DNA from: Planctomycetales bacterium
Lineage (GTDB): Bacteria > 4484-113 > JAFGCY01
Assembly (NCBI GenBank): GCA_024645305.1
Contig: JAHEFU010000061.1
Location: 1 to 13,515, forward strand
Length of the DNA stretch: 13,515 nt
Reading direction: 5' to 3'
The position numbers and the translations under genes were made by a program. How positions within the stretch are numbered: the first letter of the stretch is position 1; the number at the start of each line of letters is the position of its first letter. The notes beneath the pieces were generated by a model. That model saw only the letters and a program-made list of their open reading frames with translations. It had not been told where the DNA came from and made no database searches. This document shows positions 6,595 through 13,321 of this stretch, one piece after another.

Positions 6595-8376
6595 TTGAAT
6601 GCGCCACCCCAGGGAGAGTCCAACATCGCCGCTAAATGCCAGCGGCTGTCTCCCGGCCTCCTGCTCCCGCCACCATGTGTTCAGCACCAGGGGTGAATCA
6701 TTCAGGTCGAGTTCCAGGCCCAGGGAGCTGTAGTCACCGCTGCTGGCTCCATCCCGTACGTGGTGTCCCAGGCTCAACCGGTATTGGGCCCAGGCACCGT
6801 GACCACTGAAATCCAGTCCATAGATGGTTGTCGCGCTGTCCCAGACTACATCAATCCCGGCACCGCTGAGGTCAGTCTCGGTCCGCCCGAGGCTGGCCCT
6901 CCAGCTGCTGCAGCTGTTGAGAGCATCCCCATAGCTGAGTGCATAGCGCCGGGAGCAGTACTGGCTGTCACGGATGTCGTTGCTGCGCCGGGATTCCGAG
7001 GCCACCATTTCCAGGCGTCCTCCATTGGTCATGTAGCGCTCATAGAAGAAGCTGCTCCACTGCCTGTCGTTTGCCAGATAGGAGGGACGCAGGGCCAGGG
7101 CCGTGGCATCTCCGGTATCCGGCAGGGATCCATAGTCATCAAGCCGGAAGTCCGCGCTCAACCGGCTGCAGCTGTCCAGGCGGAAGTTGCTGCGGAAGCG
7201 CAGGCTGTCATAATCTGCCTGCTCCGCCACACGGAACTCAGCCAGATCAGCCCGGTCAATCTCCGGATCCCGCAGGTTTAGGTCATACACATCCTCAAGT
7301 TCCCAGCCCATGCGCTGGTAGTTCACCTCACGGCGACTCAGGCTGAGGCTCATGTCCGTCCGGCTGGAGGGATGGTAATCCATTCTCAGAGCCCGCTCGC
7401 TGTACTGGCGGGCATCCGACACCGCGGAAATGTCACTTGTATCGCTGTAGGCACTGACACCCGCACTGAGTAGCAGGTCGTCGTTCAGCCGGTAGCTCAG
7501 TGCAGCGTCGGCATCTGATCTCTGCGCGTTGCCATTTTGCAGCTTTGCATCGAAGGAAGTCGTGCTGCTGCTGGCATCCAGCGCCGCGCGCTCACCCAGG
7601 TAGAGACTGCCATCCGCACTCACACCGGAATAAGTATTGTCCATCGCCTGGCGGTCAGATTTGTAGTAGCCACTGAACACCTCTGCCTGCAGCATTCCGG
7701 GGCATTCCACCATCCGAAAGCCCGTGCCGATCCGCAGGTGCTCGACATCGACAACCTGATAGGGCATTTCATCGGCTGAGACCTTGTACCACTGCGCAGT
7801 GAGGAACTGCGTACCGCCATTCATGCCGCCGCTGCGCAGCTTCATGTCGAACTGGCTGCGCTCCTTGTGACCGCTGACAACCAATTCCTCTTCTGACAGG
7901 CCATCCGGGCCCGAGCCGACACTTTCAAAGTTCATGAATGTGCCGTCAAGACTCCAGCCTGGCCCGCTGTGGTCCAGGTCAAGCCGCATGCGGCCAGGAT
8001 AGCTGAGGTCGCCCCAGGCGCTGTTCCATTCCTCACTGCTCAGGTAGTCCCGGTAGCGGATGTCGCGGATGTAGGGCTGGATCCCACGTTCACCGAAATA
8101 GTCCGGGTCAGCCAGATCTCGGTCCCAGGCCTGGTTGCCAATTCCGATCACGGCTTCCTGGGGGCATTGCAGGCAGTACTCCTTCAGCAGTTCGCGGTTG
8201 TCCTCCAGGATCAGCACTGGCTCCAGTTCGTACATTTCAAGGTCATCCGGCACTTCAAAGGTGGTCGGGCAGCCGTTGATGTAGATCTGTACCTGCCCGG
8301 CATGCGCAGCATGCGGCAGGAGCAGGATGGCAATGCCGAGCACGAATATCCAGACTGAGGAGATTTGAGTGGTCAT
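6589..8376 (-). CDS. Outer-membrane beta-barrel, MtrB/PioB-like partner of the decaheme cytochrome
   Basis: The 595-residue product starts with a clear signal peptide (MTTQISSVWIFVLGIAILLL, cut near HAAHA-GQ). It ends in GLSLGWRIQF, a C-terminal phenylalanine with alternating hydrophobics that fits the BAM-recognised beta-signal. Most of the body is alternating polar/hydrophobic strands with many Asp, Ser, Arg and Tyr residues (for example LSYRLNDDLLLSAGVSAYSD). An N-terminal CXXC (C68-LQ-C71, not followed by His) precedes the barrel; Shewanella MtrB also has an N-terminal CXXC. The start codon lies four bases past the stop of the decaheme cytochrome gene, and cytochrome followed by barrel is the usual gene order for MtrA-MtrB and DmsE-DmsF. 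In those systems the barrel sheathes the cytochrome across the outer membrane. It is somewhat shorter than typical MtrB (about 650-700 residues) and primary-sequence similarity is low by eye. The barrel call is strong; the MtrB-like role rests on context and CXXC. Confidence 0.75.
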   Translation of the reverse strand: MTTQISSVWIFVLGIAILLLPHAAHAGQVQIYINGCPTTFEVPDDLEMYELEPVLILEDNRELLKEYCLQCPQEAVIGIGNQAWDRDLADPDYFGERGIQPYIRDIRYRDYLSSEEWNSAWGDLSYPGRMRLDLDHSGPGWSLDGTFMNFESVGSGPDGLSEEELVVSGHKERSQFDMKLRSGGMNGGTQFLTAQWYKVSADEMPYQVVDVEHLRIGTGFRMVECPGMLQAEVFSGYYKSDRQAMDNTYSGVSADGSLYLGERAALDASSSTTSFDAKLQNGNAQRSDADAALSYRLNDDLLLSAGVSAYSDTSDISAVSDARQYSERALRMDYHPSSRTDMSLSLSRREVNYQRMGWELEDVYDLNLRDPEIDRADLAEFRVAEQADYDSLRFRSNFRLDSCSRLSADFRLDDYGSLPDTGDATALALRPSYLANDRQWSSFFYERYMTNGGRLEMVASESRRSNDIRDSQYCSRRYALSYGDALNSCSSWRASLGRTETDLSGAGIDVVWDSATTIYGLDFSGHGAWAQYRLSLGHHVRDGASSGDYSSLGLELDLNDSPLVLNTWWREQEAGRQPLAFSGDVGLSLGWRIQF

Positions 8377-8380
8377 GGCA

Positions 8381-9358
8381 TCAGAATCTCAGGAAGGGAT
8401 CGTTGTTACTGCCGTGCATGGCATGGTGGCAGCCTGTGGTCCAGCATGTGCTTGGGGAATTGTGCTCTGATCTCTCGGTGTGGCATTGCAGGCACAGAGA
8501 GCGGCCGTCCATCAGGGTCAGGGCAGGGTTGCCGGTGCCATGTGCCGCATGGCAGTTCATGCAGCTTTCTCCCAGGGCATCATCCACGGACATATGGCTG
8601 AACTTGAAGGGGCCACCCTTGTCAATATGGCAACTCAGGCAGAGGTTCTTGATCTTGCGCTGGGTCAGCATTGCCGGGCCGTGGCCACTGTGTACTTCAT
8701 GGCAGTCGGTGCAGTTCAGCACTCCGCCGTCCGGTTCATTGGCCGGATCAACCTGCACGGGGTGGTGGCTGAATCCGCGGAAGTCCTCAGCGGTTGTCAT
8801 ATGGCAGCTGATGCACAGTTCATTCACGTCAGCCAGCAGCAGAAAGCGCATCCCGCTGTCGTGGCTCTGGTGCGGGTCATGGCAGTCACTGCAACGCAGG
8901 GAGGCTCTGGCATGCGAGGTGCGCTCCCACTCACGGCTGGTCGTCAGCCATTCATGGCAACGCAGGCAGATGCCGGTCTCATGCTCCGGATCCTCCCAGT
9001 CAAAGGCGAAGATCGCCCCCCGGCTGCGCAGCATCTGGTGGCCTCCGCCGGCACCGTGGCAGGCTTCGCAGCCCTGGCGGTCCAGGCTGATCTCGGCCTT
9101 GTGCAGTGAGCGGGCATGCGCCGTGGAGAGGAAGTCAAGCTTGTACTCCTCGTGGCAGTAGAGACATTCCCGGGATCCGATCCATGTCGATCCGACGACT
9201 GCGCTGAATTCCTGGCCCGGTTCCCAGTGGGGGCTTTCGCCAACCCAGTCCATCAATGGAGGTTCCTGTTCCTCCTGGCTATGCAGTACGCCGGGGAGCA
9301 GCAGAGCAATACACAGTCCCACGACTGCCAGTGCTCCCTGGGCTGTAAGCTGCTTCAT
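8381..9358 (-). CDS. Periplasmic decaheme c-type cytochrome, MtrA/DmsE/PioA-like
   Basis: From the ATG at 9358 (GGAG six bases upstream) the protein is 325 residues with a Sec signal peptide (AVVGLCIALLLPGVLHS, cut near residue 27). A GTG at 9376 would add six residues and is less likely because it places the ribosome-binding site inside the gene. Nine CXXCH heme sites are seen, with first cysteines at 65, 97, 131, 156, 182, 216, 240, 266 and 289. A tenth site is CWTTGCH (305-311), a CX4CH spacing. Length, ten hemes, the GCEACHGAGGGH second-heme context, the paired DCHDPH / DCHEVH / NCHAAHG sites and the C-terminal MHGSN all fit the MtrA/DmsE family. These move electrons from the periplasm through an outer-membrane barrel. 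The barrel gene follows after four bases. No surface cytochrome or catalytic reductase gene is visible, so electron direction and final partner are unknown. Confidence 0.92.
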   Translation of the reverse strand: MKQLTAQGALAVVGLCIALLLPGVLHSQEEQEPPLMDWVGESPHWEPGQEFSAVVGSTWIGSRECLYCHEEYKLDFLSTAHARSLHKAEISLDRQGCEACHGAGGGHQMLRSRGAIFAFDWEDPEHETGICLRCHEWLTTSREWERTSHARASLRCSDCHDPHQSHDSGMRFLLLADVNELCISCHMTTAEDFRGFSHHPVQVDPANEPDGGVLNCTDCHEVHSGHGPAMLTQRKIKNLCLSCHIDKGGPFKFSHMSVDDALGESCMNCHAAHGTGNPALTLMDGRSLCLQCHTERSEHNSPSTCWTTGCHHAMHGSNNDPFLRF

Positions 9359-9394
9359 CCACCGCTCCCGCGACACGAATTCGCTAATGAGAGA

Positions 9395-9421
9395 ATTCTA
9401 TCACCAAGGCGCACTCCGCAA
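9395..9421 (-). promoter_or_regulatory. Candidate promoter of the cytochrome-barrel pair
   Basis: On the minus strand, TGA-TAGAAT (9395-9403) forms an extended -10 with a 5 of 6 core match. A partial -35, TTGCGG (9416-9421), lies 15 bases upstream; TTTTGC at a 17-base spacing is an alternative. Transcription would start near 9388, leaving a leader of about 30 bases before the ATG at 9358. It lies just after a possible terminator, which would make the conduit genes a separate transcription unit. Confidence 0.33.
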
Positions 9422-9457
9422 AAGGGACACCTCAGCCGCCTCTGCAGCTGGAAGTGT
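9420..9457 (-). terminator. Possible intrinsic terminator after the lipoprotein gene
   Basis: Reading the minus strand, ACACTTCCAGC pairs with GCTGAGGTGT with one bulge and one G-T pair. The loop is about ten bases and the stem is followed by CCCTTTT. It begins six bases after the TAA of the lipoprotein gene. The T-run is short and interrupted from the stem by CCC, so termination may be partial, acting as an attenuator between the lipoprotein gene and the cytochrome gene. Confidence 0.4.
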
Positions 9458-9462
9458 TACCT

Positions 9463-11463
9463 TTATTTTGTACTTGTCAGGTCGAGGGTAATGGTCTGCT
9501 GGTCAACCCAGTACAGGGGTTTAAGACCCGTGGAGGTCAGTGAGGGACCGTCGTGCAGGCTGACATCCAGCAGTACAGTGGCATTACTTGACAGGCCCTG
9601 CAGCAGGCTGGGATCGACCTGCACCAGATGATCACCAGCATCGTCATGGATGATCCAGGTCAGGCGGCTCATTTCGCTGAGCTGCATCCGGGCCTGACCG
9701 GCATAGAACACCTCTAGTCCGCTATCCAGGATCTTGTCCACATAAAGCAGGTCCAGTGTGCCCGCGAGCGGATCATAAGTCAGCGGTTCACCCCTGAGCC
9801 TGAGCGGGAAGGGCTCGAGGCTGTAGTACTGTCCGTCTGCCAGGCTGATCATGCGCCGCTGCAGCTGGTCACTGATGCCATCGGCATTGTAATCAGTGAA
9901 CTTCGGGCTGTACTGGAAGTCCGATGCCAGATAGCGCTTACCGGGAGCCGGATCGAAGACACGGCAGACAATTCCGCTGTCAGGATCATCAGGACTGAAT
10001 GCCAGCTTGATTACACTGTTGTCAAATTCATCACCGTTCTCGAACTGGTGGTTGTACATGACAACGTCATAGCCCGGACCCTCTGCAGCAGGCACGATGT
10101 CAAGCACCAGCTCAGCCTGCAGCGAGCGGTGGCCTGGCGGAATGAATACCGGTACGGCCAGGCGGTAGTAGAAGCTGTTTGGAACCTTTGAACCTATGTA
10201 GCTGCGGGCGGCGCCGGTACGCAGGTCGACAGTCGGTGCCACGAGGATCTCCAGCAGATATGGCAGTGCATGGCCGGCTGAAATGTCCGGCCGCGTGAGT
10301 TTGTCGAAGCGATATCCCGCACCGCCTTCACGGGCACCTTCGTCAGCACTCTGCGGCACTCTGTTCCAGAACGCCGGGTCCAGCATGTCAGGCGGATCAC
10401 CGATGCCATTGACAATGTCACCAGGTTCAATCACACGCATCACGCAGAAGTAGCCAGGGCTGTTTTCCTCAGTCTCATCCAGGATGGTGACTCCATTGCC
10501 ACTCAGGTCAAAGAGGGTTGGGGGATCATCCAGCAGGGCGGGATGGGGCGTGAGAACTGCCTGCAGTTCCACGCCATCAAACACAACTGACTGGCTCTGG
10601 GGGGTGTCATGGGCATCAACAGGCAGGAGTTTGTACTGGTCCTCGAAACTGCCTTCCACACTGACCTGGAAGAACACGGGAGCGTCGTTGATTATCCACT
10701 CATTCTCTGGATCACGCGAGAAGAAAGCGGGCGTACTCTCACCTTCCAGTGTGACAGCCTCGTCATTTTTGTAGATGAAGTATCCCCTGATGCTGTTGTG
10801 GAAATACCTGGCAATCGGTACGATGTCCGCCAGGTTGATTTCATTGTTTTCGTCTCCGTCTATGTAGAACAGCGGAGTGGCATTGGCTGCGGCACTGTTA
10901 CGGAAGCCGCTTTGCCCGAGGTTCAGGCTGAGCGGAATCAGGTCCGCGGCATTGACTTCACCGTTGAAGTCATAGTCCCCGATGTTCTTCTCGACCCAGT
11001 TGAGGGAGACATAGTTGTCAAGCGGGGAGGGGACGACCACGATTTCGTCCACGCGGTAGGGGTCCTCGAACAGGCTGGCGCGGCGCAGTGGAACCGGGGC
11101 ACCCGTCCTGAATGACACTGTCAGCTCGCGTGAACCGGCTGGATCAATGGGCACGGCACCCAGTTCAGTACCCTGACTGGTAGCCACTTCCATGAACAGC
11201 AGGTTGCTGTTCGCATTTCCGGATACAAGCTCCAGCGCTGACACCCCAGCGCTTTCCAGCAGGAGGAACAGACCACTTTCGGCCACGTCCGGGCTGTGCA
11301 GGGTGATGACATCTCCGGCAGTCTGAATGCCAATAGATGAACTGTCACTGCCGTAAAGGGCAGTGATACGCAGCGCGGAATCCTCCAGCGGCGGGCCGGA
11401 ACCGCGGCAGGCTGCCATGGCCAGCAGCACTCCCACCAGTGTAATTGTAAATTTCAGCCTCAT
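9463..11463 (-). CDS. Large surface/periplasmic lipoprotein with dockerin-like calcium-loop repeats
   Basis: The 666-residue product begins with a short lipoprotein signal (MRLKFTITLVGVLLAMAAC), with the lipid-accepting cysteine at residue 19. No CXXCH heme site is present. Two dockerin-type loops follow the pattern D-x-D-x-N-x-x-x-N-x-x-D at residues 163-174 (DYDFNGEVNAAD) and 202-213 (DGDENNEINLAD), each followed by a hydrophobic helix (LIPLSLNL, IVPIARYF). A third calcium-type loop, DYNADGISD, is at 524-532. The remainder looks like beta-rich domains of unknown family. Dockerin pairs bind calcium and can dock to cohesins, but lone copies also occur in non-cellulosomal proteins. The ATG overlaps the upstream mocR stop as ATGA, with GAGGA nine bases before it, so the two are translationally coupled. 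The decaheme cytochrome gene lies downstream. Function is unknown; a surface role beside the conduit is inference. Confidence 0.8.
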   Translation of the reverse strand: MRLKFTITLVGVLLAMAACRGSGPPLEDSALRITALYGSDSSSIGIQTAGDVITLHSPDVAESGLFLLLESAGVSALELVSGNANSNLLFMEVATSQGTELGAVPIDPAGSRELTVSFRTGAPVPLRRASLFEDPYRVDEIVVVPSPLDNYVSLNWVEKNIGDYDFNGEVNAADLIPLSLNLGQSGFRNSAAANATPLFYIDGDENNEINLADIVPIARYFHNSIRGYFIYKNDEAVTLEGESTPAFFSRDPENEWIINDAPVFFQVSVEGSFEDQYKLLPVDAHDTPQSQSVVFDGVELQAVLTPHPALLDDPPTLFDLSGNGVTILDETEENSPGYFCVMRVIEPGDIVNGIGDPPDMLDPAFWNRVPQSADEGAREGGAGYRFDKLTRPDISAGHALPYLLEILVAPTVDLRTGAARSYIGSKVPNSFYYRLAVPVFIPPGHRSLQAELVLDIVPAAEGPGYDVVMYNHQFENGDEFDNSVIKLAFSPDDPDSGIVCRVFDPAPGKRYLASDFQYSPKFTDYNADGISDQLQRRMISLADGQYYSLEPFPLRLRGEPLTYDPLAGTLDLLYVDKILDSGLEVFYAGQARMQLSEMSRLTWIIHDDAGDHLVQVDPSLLQGLSSNATVLLDVSLHDGPSLTSTGLKPLYWVDQQTITLDLTSTK

Positions 11464-12995
11464 TTGTATAGATCCTCATAGGAATGCGCTCCGCTGCTCA
11501 GCAGATCAGGATTGTCAATGCAATCCTGGATCACCTTGCAGAGGATCCCCACGCCTTCCTCAATATCTTCAACCGATGTCCTGCTGAATGACAGCCTCAG
11601 GGCTGGTACATCCTTCCTGTCCGGCATGCAAAACGATGACGGCAGGAATTCCATGCCTGCCCGTCGGGCCAGGGTGAGCAGCGGAAGTGACTTGATATTG
11701 TGCGGCAACTCCAGCCAAACATAAAATCCACCACGTGGCTTATGAAATGAACACCCCGTGGGCATCTTTTCCTTCAAGACAGTGCACAATACGTCTCGGC
11801 GCTTCTTGTACTCCCTCAGGGTTTTCCGTAAATGTCTGCTGAAATGTCCCTTGACAATTATTTCGTGAAGCAGAGCCTGATTGAAAAAGCTGTCACCAGA
11901 GTCAGATCCTGCCTTGGCCCTGACAAGAGAAACGCTTAGCGGCGCTGGCGAGGTGATCCAGCCGATCCGCAGGCCGGGCAGGAAGCACTTGCTGAAGGTG
12001 CCTATGTGAATCACATAGCCACCTGTATCCATGGCCTTGAGCGGAGGTGATGCCTTGCCTTCATATCTAAGCTGCCGTCCCCAGTCATCTTCAACAATAG
12101 GCACTCGGTGCCGTGCAGCCAGCCGCAGCAGATGCTCGCGCCTGCTCTGCGACATTGTTATACCCGTCGGATTGTGGAAAGTCGGTATCGTGATGATTGC
12201 CCGGACTTCTCCCTGGTTCAGGACTCCTGCCAGGTAGTCGGTATCCATGCCATTTTTGTCCATCGGAATGGATACATATCCGATCTCTTTTGCCATTAGT
12301 AAGTTCATAATGCCGCTGTATGTGGGCGATTCAATGGCGACCATCTGACCGGGCTTGATGATCCTGTCCAGTACCAATGCGAGTGCACGTTGAAAACCGC
12401 CGGTCAGGATGATGTCGTTCTCACCTTCGGCCATCGGAACGCCTTCCAGGGCCATTTCCTTTTCGAGATACTCCACCAGTGGTTGAAAACCCTGGGGATG
12501 TCCGATATCAAAGAAGAATTCCTTTGGATACCAGAGCATAGTTGTGGCTACCTGCTTTATGCGGTCGAAAGGAAACAGTGCGGGATCTGGGGATCCCTTC
12601 GACATCTTGATAAACTTGTCAGTCCCAGCGTGGTACGGAGGCATAGTAAAGAAGCCCGTCTGCAGGAAGTACGGTTCCCAGCGCATCGGCGGGATCTCGT
12701 CCAGGCTGCCTCCCATCTCTTCGCGGGTCCGCAGGTTCTGCCCGCTGACCACATCGGGGTGGTCGGTGATGTAGGTGCCGCTGCCATGGCGCGACTCAAT
12801 GATCTTCTCCGCAGCCAGGCCTTCATATGCGCTGTAGACAGTCTTGACGGAGACTCCCAGCTGCTTCGCCAGGTCCCGTACACTGGGGATCTTCTGCCCG
12901 GCAGACAGCAGGCCATCATTGACCAGCTCCGTTACCTGACGCCGGATCTGCTCATAGACCGGTTCGCGACTATCCTTATCAATGCTTATATTCAT
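11460..12995 (-). CDS. MocR-type GntR-family regulator with PLP-dependent aminotransferase domain
   Basis: The 511-residue protein joins an N-terminal GntR winged helix (EPVYEQIRRQVTELV, then IPSVRDLAKQLGVSVKTVYSAYEGL and the wing SRHGSGTYI, residues 11-76) to a fold-type I aminotransferase domain. PLP-binding residues are visible: N275 in FHNPTG, the aspartate of VEDDW (303/304), the Schiff-base lysine K336 in GTFSKCFLPGLRIGW, and the carboxylate-binding arginine in LRLSFSRTS near the end. MocR proteins usually sense PLP or an amino-compound adduct and regulate a neighbouring or divergent gene; some retain transaminase activity. The usual DDY is DDW here. Its stop overlaps the lipoprotein start by four bases, and feoA is divergent across 326 bp, so both are candidate targets. 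No clear Shine-Dalgarno sequence precedes the ATG at 12995. By eye the gene is somewhat richer in A+T than its neighbours. A biosynthetic aminotransferase (LysN-like) is the alternative. Confidence 0.9.
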   Translation of the reverse strand: MNISIDKDSREPVYEQIRRQVTELVNDGLLSAGQKIPSVRDLAKQLGVSVKTVYSAYEGLAAEKIIESRHGSGTYITDHPDVVSGQNLRTREEMGGSLDEIPPMRWEPYFLQTGFFTMPPYHAGTDKFIKMSKGSPDPALFPFDRIKQVATTMLWYPKEFFFDIGHPQGFQPLVEYLEKEMALEGVPMAEGENDIILTGGFQRALALVLDRIIKPGQMVAIESPTYSGIMNLLMAKEIGYVSIPMDKNGMDTDYLAGVLNQGEVRAIITIPTFHNPTGITMSQSRREHLLRLAARHRVPIVEDDWGRQLRYEGKASPPLKAMDTGGYVIHIGTFSKCFLPGLRIGWITSPAPLSVSLVRAKAGSDSGDSFFNQALLHEIIVKGHFSRHLRKTLREYKKRRDVLCTVLKEKMPTGCSFHKPRGGFYVWLELPHNIKSLPLLTLARRAGMEFLPSSFCMPDRKDVPALRLSFSRTSVEDIEEGVGILCKVIQDCIDNPDLLSSGAHSYEDLYK

Positions 12996-13247
12996 GTGAA
13001 CTGTCTAAAGTATGGCAGAACCGGCAGGTATACAAAAGCAACACTAAGCCCTAAAAATCAGGAAACAGTTCAATGTGAAGGGGCGCAGGATGCATGGTTT
13101 TATCAGTTCAGCCATGTCTTTAGACGACCTTGTCCACAAAAGTGTTCCTTTTGCCCTGAATAATTCTGTTTTGCAGGGTAACATTCCATAATTGTTTCCT
13201 GCCCGTTATGCCTGAGCCGTCCCTGGAATGTAGAGCTGCAATCATGC
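12996..13247. other. Intergenic region between mocR and feoA, no gene seen
   Basis: Most of the 326-bp divergent intergenic region holds no plausible coding sequence. It is clearly richer in A+T than its surroundings. It contains a perfect GntR-like palindrome GTCTTTAGAC (13116-13125) and an inverted copy of its GTCTAAAG half at 13003-13010. CATGG (13093-13097) and CCATG (13112-13116) also form an inverted pair, as do the nine-base arms CAGGAAACA (13059-13067) and TGTTTCCTG (13193-13201). Any could be operator sites, but repeats this short can arise by chance at this length. A mocR promoter (TTGTAT, 17 bases, TACTTT, minus strand near 13008-13036) is very weak. Confidence 0.4.
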
Positions 13248-13276
13248 TTGACTAAGAGATTGGCCAGTCCTAGAAT
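13248..13276 (+). promoter_or_regulatory. Strong sigma70-type promoter of feoA
   Basis: TTGACT (13248-13253) and TAGAAT (13271-13276) are separated by exactly 17 bases, each matching the consensus at five of six positions. Transcription would start near 13283, giving a leader of about 39 bases before the feoA ATG. The -10 lies in a perfect AGAATTCT palindrome (13272-13279). I found no convincing Fur box, though I could not scan with a matrix. Confidence 0.7.
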
Positions 13277-13287
13277 TCTTACTTCCA

Positions 13288-13309
13288 GACACGCTATTCT
13301 CTATGTGTC
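13288..13309 (+). promoter_or_regulatory. Small inverted repeat in the feoA leader
   Basis: GACAC (13288-13292) and GTGTC (13305-13309) are perfect inverted arms around a 12-base loop. They end three bases before the weak GGAA ribosome-binding site of feoA. As RNA this could form a five-pair stem next to the ribosome-binding site; as DNA it could be an operator just after the transcription start. Short arms make either reading tentative. Confidence 0.25.
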
Positions 13310-13321
13310 GTGGAAACTTCA

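Noticed and set aside
6760..7281. Plus-strand open frames opposite the barrel gene
   Set aside because: No ribosome-binding site or domain; proline/alanine-rich text typical of an antisense frame of a GC-rich gene. The minus-strand frame has signal peptide and beta-signal.
8403..9161. Plus-strand open frame (252 codons) opposite the cytochrome gene
   Set aside because: Tryptophan-rich sequence is the reverse complement of the repeated CXXCH codons; the decaheme frame is certain.
9377..9400. Two GAATTC sites as a regulatory direct repeat
   Set aside because: A six-base palindrome repeated once is not significant, and one copy is explained by the candidate -10 element.
9463..11463. Lipoprotein as an MtrC-like surface multiheme cytochrome
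   Set aside because: Only three cysteines and no CXXCH or longer-spaced heme motif are present, so it cannot be a multiheme cytochrome.
12390..13163. Plus-strand open frame reaching into the mocR-feoA intergenic region
   Set aside because: Mostly antisense to the MocR DNA-binding region, with no domain and no start signal; not a divergent gene.
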